NCBI RefSeq assembly: GCF_000699445.3
Contig: NC_067195.1
Location: forward strand, 57,144,465 to 57,208,464
DNA from: Schistosoma haematobium
Lineage: Eukaryota > Platyhelminthes > Trematoda > Strigeidida > Schistosomatidae
DNA: 64,000 nt
Direction of reading: 5' to 3'
Below are positions 19,098 through 31,874 of the stretch, in pieces (the stretch's first letter is position 1; every line of letters starts with the position of its first letter). A model generated the notes under the pieces. It saw nothing but the letters and a program-made list of their open reading frames with translations. It searched no databases and had not been told where the DNA came from. The translations under genes were made by a program, and so were the position numbers.

Positions 19098-19916
19098 TCA
19101 TCCTCCCCCACGAAATAATGTTGGGTCCTCATATTCCCAAGTTAGAATTAATTTGACTTTATTTAACACATAATTGTCACATGGAACAGAGAAGTCACTA
19201 AAAGTGATTAAGTAGTGTGGACCAACGTCGCTTGATATGAGGTCATCAACGTTCGATTCTTCTGGAACATTATCATAGAATTCCTTGAAAATCTCATTTG
19301 TGGATAGTTGATCACTGGGATAATTAACATCCATCAAAATTGTATTAAACTTCTGATCATCATTTGGTGCATTTAACACATTTTCTGGTACAAGAGGATC
19401 TAGATAATAAGATTCATCAGAATCTCCTGTTGTTGACTGATGAGGACCGTTTGGAGCAGCTAGACTCAGTATACTGCACGATTTGTTTCCTGTTTCCTTG
19501 TGAGAGGGTACTGTAATTAATTTATGAGCATTTAATAAGTGATCTTCTTCCTGTGAGCTGGGTACATCACTGTCTGTACACGTTTCAGGAACAGTGGGAT
19601 TTGAACCCACGACAGGGAATGTTTCTGAATTTGACATTTCTGGACAACTGGGCGGATCATGAATAACTGTCTCGTTTACATCACTGGTCGTCCGGGATTC
19701 ACAGAGGCTTTTATAGGCAGCTTCATATGTTCTGCAGTTGTCTTCCAGCTCAGTCTGCAGATGAGAAATGAAATTACCAACTTCTGTTGCATCTCCGAAA
19801 CATGGAAGATTTACCGACAGTGTGCGTAACTTTTCTAAAACATTTAACTGGCTATTTTTGAAACACTGCTGTTGTTGCTCAAGTAGAAGCTGTAATTCAC
19901 CGGAAAAGGTAGTCAT
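19098..19916 (-). CDS. Gag-like protein copy, 272 aa
   Basis: Protein identical to the reference copy; five-G run, short form. The upstream-strand neighbour LTR (18657-19041) has TTCAAGG where most have TCCAAGG. Confidence 0.68.
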   Translation of the reverse strand: MTTFSGELQLLLEQQQQCFKNSQLNVLEKLRTLSVNLPCFGDATEVGNFISHLQTELEDNCRTYEAAYKSLCESRTTSDVNETVIHDPPSCPEMSNSETFPVVGSNPTVPETCTDSDVPSSQEEDHLLNAHKLITVPSHKETGNKSCSILSLAAPNGPHQSTTGDSDESYYLDPLVPENVLNAPNDDQKFNTILMDVNYPSDQLSTNEIFKEFYDNVPEESNVDDLISSDVGPHYLITFSDFSVPCDNYVLNKVKLILTWEYEDPTLFRGGG

Positions 19917-20517
19917 TTTTTCTTTTCTGCACCAGCAATGAAAATTAACTGTAGGGATAATGACAAATGTTGCTGAAGGACGCTGATGATAAATCTGGAC
20001 TCTGATTGGTCGAAACAACTAGCCTGAATCTCGTCCAATTACAAGGTTCAAAATTTTTCTCCACCCCGTCGCCAATTGTTATGACTTTAGGTTGCCAATT
20101 GTTGTAACGGGTGAGACTGCAGGTTTTGATACGCAGCGTTTATATCGATCGATTACAGTGACACGTAAACACGAACGGACGGCCTAGAGTCTCGATTGGT
20201 CTCGCTCCCCTGTCTAGCCCAGTCAGTTGAGTCCAGAACACAAGCCACAGCCTCGGAGATATGAATCATTATATTTCAAACATACTCTATTTATATACTA
20301 ACCAAGCATACCACATCGTACCATAAAAATAGAAAACAACATTTTGTACAATACTCAACAAGTGAACAGATATCGACCAATAGGAAATGTGCATTTAAAG
20401 TCCAAGGACACCATTGGACTTAACATGATAATTATTGGTCTATTCCTCCGCATCCATAACACCTCTCCTTTTTTTGAAGATCCGGAGTTGATATCCGGAT
20501 TTTGAAATTTTCTGGGT

Positions 20518-21336
20518 TCATCCTCCCCCACGAAATAATGTTGGGTCCTCATATTCCCAAGTTAGAATTAATTTGACTTTATTTAACACATAATTGTCAC
20601 ATGGAACAGAGAAGTCACTAAAAGTGATTAAGTAGTGTGGACCAACGTCGCTTGATATGAGGTCATCAACGTTCGATTCTTCTGGAACATTATCATAGAA
20701 TTCCTTGAAAATCTCATTTGTGGATAGTTGATCACTGGGATAATTAACATCCATCAAAATTGTATTAAACTTCTGATCATCATTTGGTGCATTTAACACA
20801 TTTTCTGGTACAAGAGGATCTAGATAATAAGATTCATCAGAATCTCCTGTTGTTGACTGATGAGGACCGTTTGGAGCAGCTAGACTCAGTATACTGCACG
20901 ATTTGTTTCCTGTTTCCTTGTGAGAGGGTACTGTAATTAATTTATGAGCATTTAATAAGTGATCTTCTTCCTGTGAGCTGGGTACATCACTGTCTGTACA
21001 CGTTTCAGGAACAGTGGGATTTGAACCCACGACAGGGAATGTTTCTGAATTTGACATTTCTGGACAACTGGGCGGATCATGAATAACTGTCTCGTTTACA
21101 TCACTGGTCGTCCGGGATTCACAGAGGCTTTTATAGGCAGCTTCATATGTTCTGCAGTTGTCTTCCAGCTCAGTCTGCAGATGAGAAATGAAATTACCAA
21201 CTTCTGTTGCATCTCCGAAACATGGAAGATTTACCGACAGTGTGCGTAACTTTTCTAAAACATTTAACTGGCTATTTTTGAAACACTGCTGTTGTTGCTC
21301 AAGTAGAAGCTGTAATTCACCGGAAAAGGTAGTCAT
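20518..21336 (-). CDS. Gag-like protein copy, 272 aa
   Basis: Identical protein, short form, spaced exactly 1420 bp from the previous copy. Confidence 0.68.
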   Translation of the reverse strand: MTTFSGELQLLLEQQQQCFKNSQLNVLEKLRTLSVNLPCFGDATEVGNFISHLQTELEDNCRTYEAAYKSLCESRTTSDVNETVIHDPPSCPEMSNSETFPVVGSNPTVPETCTDSDVPSSQEEDHLLNAHKLITVPSHKETGNKSCSILSLAAPNGPHQSTTGDSDESYYLDPLVPENVLNAPNDDQKFNTILMDVNYPSDQLSTNEIFKEFYDNVPEESNVDDLISSDVGPHYLITFSDFSVPCDNYVLNKVKLILTWEYEDPTLFRGGG

Positions 21337-21937
21337 TTTTTCTTTTCTGCACCAGCAATGAAAATTAACTGTAGGGATAATGACAAATGTTGCTGAAGGA
21401 CGCTGATGATAAATCTGGACTCTGATTGGTCGAAACAACTAGCCTGAATCTCGTCCAATTACAAGGTTCAAAATTTTTCTCCACCCCGTCGCCAATTGTT
21501 ATGACTTTAGGTTGCCAATTGTTGTAACGGGTGAGACTGCAGGTTTTGATACGCAGCGTTTATATCGATCGATTACAGTGACACGTAAACACGAACGGAC
21601 GGCCTAGAGTCTCGATTGGTCTCGCTCCCCTGTCTAGCCCAGTCAGTTGAGTCCAGAACACAAGCCACAGCCTCGGAGATATGAATCATTATATTTCAAA
21701 CATACTCTATTTATATACTAACCAAGCATACCACATCGTACCATAAAAATAGAAAACAACATTTTGTACAATACTCAACAAGTGAACAGATATCGACCAA
21801 TAGGAAATGTGCATTTAAAGTCCAAGGACACCATTGGACTTAACATGATAATTATTGGTCTATTCCTCCGCATCCATAACACCTCTCCTTTTTTTGAAGA
21901 TCCGGAGTTGATATCCGGATTTTGAAATTTTCTGGGT

Positions 21938-22756
21938 TCATCCTCCCCCACGAAATAATGTTGGGTCCTCATATTCCCAAGTTAGAATTAATTTGACTTT
22001 ATTTAACACATAATTGTCACATGGAACAGAGAAGTCACTAAAAGTGATTAAGTAGTGTGGACCAACGTCGCTTGATATGAGGTCATCAACGTTCGATTCT
22101 TCTGGAACATTATCATAGAATTCCTTGAAAATCTCATTTGTGGATAGTTGATCACTGGGATAATTAACATCCATCAAAATTGTATTAAACTTCTGATCAT
22201 CATTTGGTGCATTTAACACATTTTCTGGTACAAGAGGATCTAGATAATAAGATTCATCAGAATCTCCTGTTGTTGACTGATGAGGACCGTTTGGAGCAGC
22301 TAGACTCAGTATACTGCACGATTTGTTTCCTGTTTCCTTGTGAGAGGGTACTGTAATTAATTTATGAGCATTTAATAAGTGATCTTCTTCCTGTGAGCTG
22401 GGTACATCACTGTCTGTACACGTTTCAGGAACAGTGGGATTTGAACCCACGACAGGGAATGTTTCTGAATTTGACATTTCTGGACAACTGGGCGGATCAT
22501 GAATAACTGTCTCGTTTACATCACTGGTCGTCCGGGATTCACAGAGGCTTTTATAGGCAGCTTCATATGTTCTGCAGTTGTCTTCCAGCTCAGTCTGCAG
22601 ATGAGAAATGAAATTACCAACTTCTGTTGCATCTCCGAAACATGGAAGATTTACCGACAGTGTGCGTAACTTTTCTAAAACATTTAACTGGCTATTTTTG
22701 AAACACTGCTGTTGTTGCTCAAGTAGAAGCTGTAATTCACCGGAAAAGGTAGTCAT
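21938..22756 (-). CDS. Gag-like protein copy, 272 aa
   Basis: Identical protein, short form, exact 1420-bp spacing. Confidence 0.68.
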   Translation of the reverse strand: MTTFSGELQLLLEQQQQCFKNSQLNVLEKLRTLSVNLPCFGDATEVGNFISHLQTELEDNCRTYEAAYKSLCESRTTSDVNETVIHDPPSCPEMSNSETFPVVGSNPTVPETCTDSDVPSSQEEDHLLNAHKLITVPSHKETGNKSCSILSLAAPNGPHQSTTGDSDESYYLDPLVPENVLNAPNDDQKFNTILMDVNYPSDQLSTNEIFKEFYDNVPEESNVDDLISSDVGPHYLITFSDFSVPCDNYVLNKVKLILTWEYEDPTLFRGGG

Positions 22757-23279
22757 TTTTTCTTTTCTGCACCAGCAATGAAAATTAACTGTAGGGATAA
22801 TGACAAATGTTGCTGAAGGACGCTGATGATAAATCTGGACTCTGATTGGTCGAAACAACTAGCCTGAATCTCGTCCAATTACAAGGTTCAAAATTTTTCT
22901 CCACCCCGTCGCCAATTGTTATGACTTTAGGTTGCCAATTGTTGTAACGGGTGAGACTGCAGGTTTTGATACGCAGCGTTTATATCGATCGATTACAGTG
23001 ACACGTAAACACGAACGGACGGCCTAGAGTCTCGATTGGTCTCGCTCCCCTGTCTAGCCCAGTCAGTTGAGTCCAGAACACAAGCCACAGCCTCGGAGAT
23101 ATGAATCATTATATTTCAAACATACTCTATTTATATACTAACCAAGCATACCACATCGTACCATAAAAATAGAAAACAACATTTTGTACAATACTCAACA
23201 AGTGAACAGATATCGACCAATAGGAAATGTGCATTTAAAGTCCAAGGACACCATTGGACTTAACATGATAATTATTGGT

Positions 23280-24176
23280 CTATTCCTCCGCATCCATAAC
23301 ACCTCTCCTTTTTCTTGAAGATCCGGAGTTGATATCCGGATTTTGAAATTTTCTGGGTTCATCCTCCCCACGAAATAATGTTGGGTCCTCATATTCCCAA
23401 GTTAGAATTAATTTGACTTTATTTAACACATAATTGTCACATGGAACAGAGAAGTCACTAAAAGTGATTAAGTAGTGTGGACCAACGTCGCTTGATATGA
23501 GGTCATCAACGTTCGATTCTTCTGGAACATTATCATAGAATTCCTTGAAAATCTCATTTGTGGATAGTTGATCACTGGGATAATTAACATCCATCAAAAT
23601 TGTATTAAACTTCTGATCATCATTTGGTGCATTTAACACATTTTCTGGTACAAGAGGATCTAGATAATAAGATTCATCAGAATCTCCTGTTGTTGACTGA
23701 TGAGGACCGTTTGGAGCAGCTAGACTCAGTATACTGCACGATTTGTTTCCTGTTTCCTTGTGAGAGGGTACTGTAATTAATTTATGAGCATTTAATAAGT
23801 GATCTTCTTCCTGTGAGCTGGGTACATCACTGTCTGTACACGTTTCAGGAACAGTGGGATTTGAACCCACGACAGGGAATGTTTCTGAATTTGACATTTC
23901 TGGACAACTGGGCGGATCATGAATAACTGTCTCGTTTACATCACTGGTCGTCCGGGATTCACAGAGGCTTTTATAGGCAGCTTCATATGTTCTGCAGTTG
24001 TCTTCCAGCTCAGTCTGCAGATGAGAAATGAAATTACCAACTTCTGTTGCATCTCCGAAACATGGAAGATTTACCGACAGTGTGCGTAACTTTTCTAAAA
24101 CATTTAACTGGCTATTTTTGAAACACTGCTGTTGTTGCTCAAGTAGAAGCTGTAATTCACCGGAAAAGGTAGTCAT
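23280..24176 (-). CDS. Gag-like protein copy, C-terminally extended, 298 aa
   Basis: The four-G run at codon 269-271 reads on through EDEPRKFQNPDINSGSS. The polypurine tract here is TTTTTCTTG on the plus strand (AAGAAAAA), giving RKRRGVMDAEE and a stop inside the LTR. Confidence 0.6.
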   Translation of the reverse strand: MTTFSGELQLLLEQQQQCFKNSQLNVLEKLRTLSVNLPCFGDATEVGNFISHLQTELEDNCRTYEAAYKSLCESRTTSDVNETVIHDPPSCPEMSNSETFPVVGSNPTVPETCTDSDVPSSQEEDHLLNAHKLITVPSHKETGNKSCSILSLAAPNGPHQSTTGDSDESYYLDPLVPENVLNAPNDDQKFNTILMDVNYPSDQLSTNEIFKEFYDNVPEESNVDDLISSDVGPHYLITFSDFSVPCDNYVLNKVKLILTWEYEDPTLFRGEDEPRKFQNPDINSGSSRKRRGVMDAEE

Positions 24177-24777
24177 TTTTTCTTTTCTGCACCAGCAATG
24201 AAAATTAACTGTAGGGATAATGACAAATGTTGCTGAAGGACGCTGATGATAAATCTGGACTCTGATTGGTCGAAACAACTAGCCTGAATCTCGTCCAATT
24301 ACAAGGTTCAAAATTTTTCTCCACCCCGTCGCCAATTGTTATGACTTTAGGTTGCCAATTGTTGTAACGGGTGAGACTGCAGGTTTTGATACGCAGCGTT
24401 TATATCGATCGATTACAGTGACACGTAAACACGAACGGACGGCCTAGAGTCTCGATTGGTCTCGCTCCCCTGTCTAGCCCAGTCAGTTGAGTCCAGAACA
24501 CAAGCCACAGCCTCGGAGATATGAATCATTATATTTCAAACATACTCTATTTATATACTAACCAAGCATACCACATCGTACCATAAAAATAGAAAACAAC
24601 ATTTTGTACAATACTCAACAAGTGAACAGATATCGACCAATAGGAAATGTGCATTTAAAGTCCAAGGACACCATTGGACTTAACATGATAATTATTGGTC
24701 TATTCCTCCGCATCCATAACACCTCTCCTTTTTTTGAAGATCCGGAGTTGATATCCGGATTTTGAAATTTTCTGGGT

Positions 24778-25596
24778 TCATCCTCCCCCACGAAATAATG
24801 TTGGGTCCTCATATTCCCAAGTTAGAATTAATTTGACTTTATTTAACACATAATTGTCACATGGAACAGAGAAGTCACTAAAAGTGATTAAGTAGTGTGG
24901 ACCAACGTCGCTTGATATGAGGTCATCAACGTTCGATTCTTCTGGAACATTATCATAGAATTCCTTGAAAATCTCATTTGTGGATAGTTGATCACTGGGA
25001 TAATTAACATCCATCAAAATTGTATTAAACTTCTGATCATCATTTGGTGCATTTAACACATTTTCTGGTACAAGAGGATCTAGATAATAAGATTCATCAG
25101 AATCTCCTGTTGTTGACTGATGAGGACCGTTTGGAGCAGCTAGACTCAGTATACTGCACGATTTGTTTCCTGTTTCCTTGTGAGAGGGTACTGTAATTAA
25201 TTTATGAGCATTTAATAAGTGATCTTCTTCCTGTGAGCTGGGTACATCACTGTCTGTACACGTTTCAGGAACAGTGGGATTTGAACCCACGACAGGGAAT
25301 GTTTCTGAATTTGACATTTCTGGACAACTGGGCGGATCATGAATAACTGTCTCGTTTACATCACTGGTCGTCCGGGATTCACAGAGGCTTTTATAGGCAG
25401 CTTCATATGTTCTGCAGTTGTCTTCCAGCTCAGTCTGCAGATGAGAAATGAAATTACCAACTTCTGTTGCATCTCCGAAACATGGAAGATTTACCGACAG
25501 TGTGCGTAACTTTTCTAAAACATTTAACTGGCTATTTTTGAAACACTGCTGTTGTTGCTCAAGTAGAAGCTGTAATTCACCGGAAAAGGTAGTCAT
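24778..25596 (-). CDS. Gag-like protein copy, 272 aa
   Basis: Identical protein, short form (five-G run). Confidence 0.68.
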   Translation of the reverse strand: MTTFSGELQLLLEQQQQCFKNSQLNVLEKLRTLSVNLPCFGDATEVGNFISHLQTELEDNCRTYEAAYKSLCESRTTSDVNETVIHDPPSCPEMSNSETFPVVGSNPTVPETCTDSDVPSSQEEDHLLNAHKLITVPSHKETGNKSCSILSLAAPNGPHQSTTGDSDESYYLDPLVPENVLNAPNDDQKFNTILMDVNYPSDQLSTNEIFKEFYDNVPEESNVDDLISSDVGPHYLITFSDFSVPCDNYVLNKVKLILTWEYEDPTLFRGGG

Positions 25597-26034
25597 TTTT
25601 TCTTTTCTGCACCAGCAATGAAAATTAACTGTAGGGATAATGACAAATGTTGCTGAAGGACGCTGATGATAAATCTGGACTCTGATTGGTCGAAACAACT
25701 AGCCTGAATCTCGTCCAATTACAAGGTTCAAAATTTTTCTCCACCCCGTCGCCAATTGTTATGACTTTAGGTTGCCAATTGTTGTAACGGGTGAGACTGC
25801 AGGTTTTGATACGCAGCGTTTATATCGATCGATTACAGTGACACGTAAACACGAACGGACGGCCTAGAGTCTCGATTGGTCTCGCTCCCCTGTCTAGCCC
25901 AGTCAGTTGAGTCCAGAACACAAGCCACAGCCTCGGAGATATGAATCATTATATTTCAAACATACTCTATTTATATACTAACCAAGCATACCACATCGTA
26001 CCATAAAAATAGAAAACAACATTTTGTACAATAC

Positions 26035-27015
26035 TCAACAAGTGAACAGATATCGACCAATAGGAAATGTGCATTTAAAGTCCAAGGACACCATTGGACT
26101 TAACATGATAATTATTGGTCTATTCCTCCGCATCCATAACACCTCTCCTTTTTTTGAAGATCCGGAGTTGATATCCGGATTTTGAAATTTTCTGGGTTCA
26201 TCCTCCCCACGAAATAATGTTGGGTCCTCATATTCCCAAGTTAGAATTAATTTGACTTTATTTAACACATAATTGTCACATGGAACAGAGAAGTCACTAA
26301 AAGTGATTAAGTAGTGTGGACCAACGTCGCTTGATATGAGGTCATCAACGTTCGATTCTTCTGGAACATTATCATAGAATTCCTTGAAAATCTCATTTGT
26401 GGATAGTTGATCACTGGGATAATTAACATCCATCAAAATTGTATTAAACTTCTGATCATCATTTGGTGCATTTAACACATTTTCTGGTACAAGAGGATCT
26501 AGATAATAAGATTCATCAGAATCTCCTGTTGTTGACTGATGAGGACCGTTTGGAGCAGCTAGACTCAGTATACTGCACGATTTGTTTCCTGTTTCCTTGT
26601 GAGAGGGTACTGTAATTAATTTATGAGCATTTAATAAGTGATCTTCTTCCTGTGAGCTGGGTACATCACTGTCTGTACACGTTTCAGGAACAGTGGGATT
26701 TGAACCCACGACAGGGAATGTTTCTGAATTTGACATTTCTGGACAACTGGGCGGATCATGAATAACTGTCTCGTTTACATCACTGGTCGTCCGGGATTCA
26801 CAGAGGCTTTTATAGGCAGCTTCATATGTTCTGCAGTTGTCTTCCAGCTCAGTCTGCAGATGAGAAATGAAATTACCAACTTCTGTTGCATCTCCGAAAC
26901 ATGGAAGATTTACCGACAGTGTGCGTAACTTTTCTAAAACATTTAACTGGCTATTTTTGAAACACTGCTGTTGTTGCTCAAGTAGAAGCTGTAATTCACC
27001 GGAAAAGGTAGTCAT
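26035..27015 (-). CDS. Gag-like protein copy, extended, 326 aa
   Basis: The four-G run plus the standard A-run keeps frame through the polypurine tract and 40 codons of the LTR, ending at a TGA shared by all LTRs. The last 54 residues are therefore encoded partly by LTR. Confidence 0.6.
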   Translation of the reverse strand: MTTFSGELQLLLEQQQQCFKNSQLNVLEKLRTLSVNLPCFGDATEVGNFISHLQTELEDNCRTYEAAYKSLCESRTTSDVNETVIHDPPSCPEMSNSETFPVVGSNPTVPETCTDSDVPSSQEEDHLLNAHKLITVPSHKETGNKSCSILSLAAPNGPHQSTTGDSDESYYLDPLVPENVLNAPNDDQKFNTILMDVNYPSDQLSTNEIFKEFYDNVPEESNVDDLISSDVGPHYLITFSDFSVPCDNYVLNKVKLILTWEYEDPTLFRGEDEPRKFQNPDINSGSSKKGEVLWMRRNRPIIIMLSPMVSLDFKCTFPIGRYLFTC

Positions 27016-27616
27016 TTTTTCTTTTCTGCACCAGCAATGAAAATTAACTGTAGGGATAATGACAAATGTTGCTGAAGGACGCTGATGATAAATCTGGACT
27101 CTGATTGGTCGAAACAACTAGCCTGAATCTCGTCCAATTACAAGGTTCAAAATTTTTCTCCACCCCGTCGCCAATTGTTATGACTTTAGGTTGCCAATTG
27201 TTGTAACGGGTGAGACTGCAGGTTTTGATACGCAGCGTTTATATCGATCGATTACAGTGACACGTAAACACGAACGGACGGCCTAGAGTCTCGATTGGTC
27301 TCGCTCCCCTGTCTAGCCCAGTCAGTTGAGTCCAGAACACAAGCCACAGCCTCGGAGATATGAATCATTATATTTCAAACATACTCTATTTATATACTAA
27401 CCAAGCATACCACATCGTACCATAAAAATAGAAAACAACATTTTGTACAATACTCAACAAGTGAACAGATATCGACCAATAGGAAATGTGCATTTAAAGT
27501 CCAAGGACACCATTGGACTTAACATGATAATTATTGGTCTATTCCTCCGCATCCATAACACCTCTCCTTTTTTTGAAGATCCGGAGTTGATATCCGGATT
27601 TTGAAATTTTCTGGGT

Positions 27617-28435
27617 TCATCCTCCCCCACGAAATAATGTTGGGTCCTCATATTCCCAAGTTAGAATTAATTTGACTTTATTTAACACATAATTGTCACA
27701 TGGAACAGAGAAGTCACTAAAAGTGATTAAGTAGTGTGGACCAACGTCGCTTGATATGAGGTCATCAACGTTCGATTCTTCTGGAACATTATCATAGAAT
27801 TCCTTGAAAATCTCATTTGTGGATAGTTGATCACTGGGATAATTAACATCCATCAAAATTGTATTAAACTTCTGATCATCATTTGGTGCATTTAACACAT
27901 TTTCTGGTACAAGAGGATCTAGATAATAAGATTCATCAGAATCTCCTGTTGTTGACTGATGAGGACCGTTTGGAGCAGCTAGACTCAGTATACTGCACGA
28001 TTTGTTTCCTGTTTCCTTGTGAGAGGGTACTGTAATTAATTTATGAGCATTTAATAAGTGATCTTCTTCCTGTGAGCTGGGTACATCACTGTCTGTACAC
28101 GTTTCAGGAACAGTGGGATTTGAACCCACGACAGGGAATGTTTCTGAATTTGACATTTCTGGACAACTGGGCGGATCATGAATAACTGTCTCGTTTACAT
28201 CACTGGTCGTCCGGGATTCACAGAGGCTTTTATAGGCAGCTTCATATGTTCTGCAGTTGTCTTCCAGCTCAGTCTGCAGATGAGAAATGAAATTACCAAC
28301 TTCTGTTGCATCTCCGAAACATGGAAGATTTACCGACAGTGTGCGTAACTTTTCTAAAACATTTAACTGGCTATTTTTGAAACACTGCTGTTGTTGCTCA
28401 AGTAGAAGCTGTAATTCACCGGAAAAGGTAGTCAT
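27617..28435 (-). CDS. Gag-like protein copy, 272 aa
   Basis: Identical protein, short form. Its 5' LTR (28596-28979) is one base short in the CTCCC run. Confidence 0.68.
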   Translation of the reverse strand: MTTFSGELQLLLEQQQQCFKNSQLNVLEKLRTLSVNLPCFGDATEVGNFISHLQTELEDNCRTYEAAYKSLCESRTTSDVNETVIHDPPSCPEMSNSETFPVVGSNPTVPETCTDSDVPSSQEEDHLLNAHKLITVPSHKETGNKSCSILSLAAPNGPHQSTTGDSDESYYLDPLVPENVLNAPNDDQKFNTILMDVNYPSDQLSTNEIFKEFYDNVPEESNVDDLISSDVGPHYLITFSDFSVPCDNYVLNKVKLILTWEYEDPTLFRGGG

Positions 28436-29035
28436 TTTTTCTTTTCTGCACCAGCAATGAAAATTAACTGTAGGGATAATGACAAATGTTGCTGAAGGAC
28501 GCTGATGATAAATCTGGACTCTGATTGGTCGAAACAACTAGCCTGAATCTCGTCCAATTACAAGGTTCAAAATTTTTCTCCACCCCGTCGCCAATTGTTA
28601 TGACTTTAGGTTGCCAATTGTTGTAACGGGTGAGACTGCAGGTTTTGATACGCAGCGTTTATATCGATCGATTACAGTGACACGTAAACACGAACGGACG
28701 GCCTAGAGTCTCGATTGGTCTCGCTCCCTGTCTAGCCCAGTCAGTTGAGTCCAGAACACAAGCCACAGCCTCGGAGATATGAATCATTATATTTCAAACA
28801 TACTCTATTTATATACTAACCAAGCATACCACATCGTACCATAAAAATAGAAAACAACATTTTGTACAATACTCAACAAGTGAACAGATATCGACCAATA
28901 GGAAATGTGCATTTAAAGTCCAAGGACACCATTGGACTTAACATGATAATTATTGGTCTATTCCTCCGCATCCATAACACCTCTCCTTTTTTTGAAGATC
29001 CGGAGTTGATATCCGGATTTTGAAATTTTCTGGGT

Positions 29036-29854
29036 TCATCCTCCCCCACGAAATAATGTTGGGTCCTCATATTCCCAAGTTAGAATTAATTTGACTTTAT
29101 TTAACACATAATTGTCACATGGAACAGAGAAGTCACTAAAAGTGATTAAGTAGTGTGGACCAACGTCGCTTGATATGAGGTCATCAACGTTCGATTCTTC
29201 TGGAACATTATCATAGAATTCCTTGAAAATCTCATTTGTGGATAGTTGATCACTGGGATAATTAACATCCATCAAAATTGTATTAAACTTCTGATCATCA
29301 TTTGGTGCATTTAACACATTTTCTGGTACAAGAGGATCTAGATAATAAGATTCATCAGAATCTCCTGTTGTTGACTGATGAGGACCGTTTGGAGCAGCTA
29401 GACTCAGTATACTGCACGATTTGTTTCCTGTTTCCTTGTGAGAGGGTACTGTAATTAATTTATGAGCATTTAATAAGTGATCTTCTTCCTGTGAGCTGGG
29501 TACATCACTGTCTGTACACGTTTCAGGAACAGTGGGATTTGAACCCACGACAGGGAATGTTTCTGAATTTGACATTTCTGGACAACTGGGCGGATCATGA
29601 ATAACTGTCTCGTTTACATCACTGGTCGTCCGGGATTCACAGAGGCTTTTATAGGCAGCTTCATATGTTCTGCAGTTGTCTTCCAGCTCAGTCTGCAGAT
29701 GAGAAATGAAATTACCAACTTCTGTTGCATCTCCGAAACATGGAAGATTTACCGACAGTGTGCGTAACTTTTCTAAAACATTTAACTGGCTATTTTTGAA
29801 ACACTGCTGTTGTTGCTCAAGTAGAAGCTGTAATTCACCGGAAAAGGTAGTCAT
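29036..29854 (-). CDS. Gag-like protein copy, 272 aa
   Basis: Identical protein, short form (five-G run). Confidence 0.68.
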   Translation of the reverse strand: MTTFSGELQLLLEQQQQCFKNSQLNVLEKLRTLSVNLPCFGDATEVGNFISHLQTELEDNCRTYEAAYKSLCESRTTSDVNETVIHDPPSCPEMSNSETFPVVGSNPTVPETCTDSDVPSSQEEDHLLNAHKLITVPSHKETGNKSCSILSLAAPNGPHQSTTGDSDESYYLDPLVPENVLNAPNDDQKFNTILMDVNYPSDQLSTNEIFKEFYDNVPEESNVDDLISSDVGPHYLITFSDFSVPCDNYVLNKVKLILTWEYEDPTLFRGGG

Positions 29855-30454
29855 TTTTTCTTTTCTGCACCAGCAATGAAAATTAACTGTAGGGATAATG
29901 ACAAATGTTGCTGAAGGACGCTGATGATAAATCTGGACTCTGATTGGTCGAAACAACTAGCCTGAATCTCGTCCAATTACAAGGTTCAAAATTTTTCTCC
30001 ACCCCGTCGCCAATTGTTATGACTTTAGGTTGCCAATTGTTGTAACGGGTGAGACTGCAGGTTTTGATACGCAGCGTTTATATCGATCGATTACAGTGAC
30101 ACGTAAACACGAACGGACGGCCTAGAGTCTCGATTGGTCTCGCTCCCCTGTCTAGCCCAGTCAGTTGAGTCCAGAACACAAGCCACAGCCTCGGAGATAT
30201 GAATCATTATATTTCAAACATACTCTATTTATATACTAACCAAGCATACCACATCGTACCATAAAAATAGAAAACAACATTTTGTACAATACTCAACAAG
30301 TGAACAGATATCGACCAATAGGAAATGTGCATTTAAAGTCCAAGGACACCATTGGACTTAACATGATAATTATTGGTCTATTCCTCCGCATCCATAACAC
30401 CTCTCCTTTTTTGAAGATCCGGAGTTGATATCCGGATTTTGAAATTTTCTGGGT

Positions 30455-31273
30455 TCATCCTCCCCCACGAAATAATGTTGGGTCCTCATATTCCCAAGTT
30501 AGAATTAATTTGACTTTATTTAACACATAATTGTCACATGGAACAGAGAAGTCACTAAAAGTGATTAAGTAGTGTGGACCAACGTCGCTTGATATGAGGT
30601 CATCAACGTTCGATTCTTCTGGAACATTATCATAGAATTCCTTGAAAATCTCATTTGTGGATAGTTGATCACTGGGATAATTAACATCCATCAAAATTGT
30701 ATTAAACTTCTGATCATCATTTGGTGCATTTAACACATTTTCTGGTACAAGAGGATCTAGATAATAAGATTCATCAGAATCTCCTGTTGTTGACTGATGA
30801 GGACCGTTTGGAGCAGCTAGACTCAGTATACTGCACGATTTGTTTCCTGTTTCCTTGTGAGAGGGTACTGTAATTAATTTATGAGCATTTAATAAGTGAT
30901 CTTCTTCCTGTGAGCTGGGTACATCACTGTCTGTACACGTTTCAGGAACAGTGGGATTTGAACCCACGACAGGGAATGTTTCTGAATTTGACATTTCTGG
31001 ACAACTGGGCGGATCATGAATAACTGTCTCGTTTACATCACTGGTCGTCCGGGATTCACAGAGGCTTTTATAGGCAGCTTCATATGTTCTGCAGTTGTCT
31101 TCCAGCTCAGTCTGCAGATGAGAAATGAAATTACCAACTTCTGTTGCATCTCCGAAACATGGAAGATTTACCGACAGTGTGCGTAACTTTTCTAAAACAT
31201 TTAACTGGCTATTTTTGAAACACTGCTGTTGTTGCTCAAGTAGAAGCTGTAATTCACCGGAAAAGGTAGTCAT
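30455..31273 (-). CDS. Gag-like protein copy, 272 aa
   Basis: Identical protein, short form; the polypurine A-run after it is two bases shorter than in neighbours. Confidence 0.68.
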   Translation of the reverse strand: MTTFSGELQLLLEQQQQCFKNSQLNVLEKLRTLSVNLPCFGDATEVGNFISHLQTELEDNCRTYEAAYKSLCESRTTSDVNETVIHDPPSCPEMSNSETFPVVGSNPTVPETCTDSDVPSSQEEDHLLNAHKLITVPSHKETGNKSCSILSLAAPNGPHQSTTGDSDESYYLDPLVPENVLNAPNDDQKFNTILMDVNYPSDQLSTNEIFKEFYDNVPEESNVDDLISSDVGPHYLITFSDFSVPCDNYVLNKVKLILTWEYEDPTLFRGGG

Positions 31274-31874
31274 TTTTTCTTTTCTGCACCAGCAATGAAA
31301 ATTAACTGTAGGGATAATGACAAATGTTGCTGAAGGACGCTGATGATAAATCTGGACTCTGATTGGTCGAAACAACTAGCCTGAATCTCGTCCAATTACA
31401 AGGTTCAAAATTTTTCTCCACCCCGTCGCCAATTGTTATGACTTTAGGTTGCCAATTGTTGTAACGGGTGAGACTGCAGGTTTTGATACGCAGCGTTTAT
31501 ATCGATCGATTACAGTGACACGTAAACACGAACGGACGGCCTAGAGTCTCGATTGGTCTCGCTCCCCTGTCTAGCCCAGTCAGTTGAGTCCAGAACACAA
31601 GCCACAGCCTCGGAGATATGAATCATTATATTTCAAACATACTCTATTTATATACTAACCAAGCATACCACATCGTACCATAAAAATAGAAAACAACATT
31701 TTGTACAATACTCAACAAGTGAACAGATATCGACCAATAGGAAATGTCCATTTAAAGTTCAAGGACACCATTGGACTTAACATGATAATTATTGGTCTAT
31801 TCCTCCGCATCCATAACACCTCTCCTTTTTTTGAAGATCCGGAGTTGATATCCGGATTTTGAAATTTTCTGGGT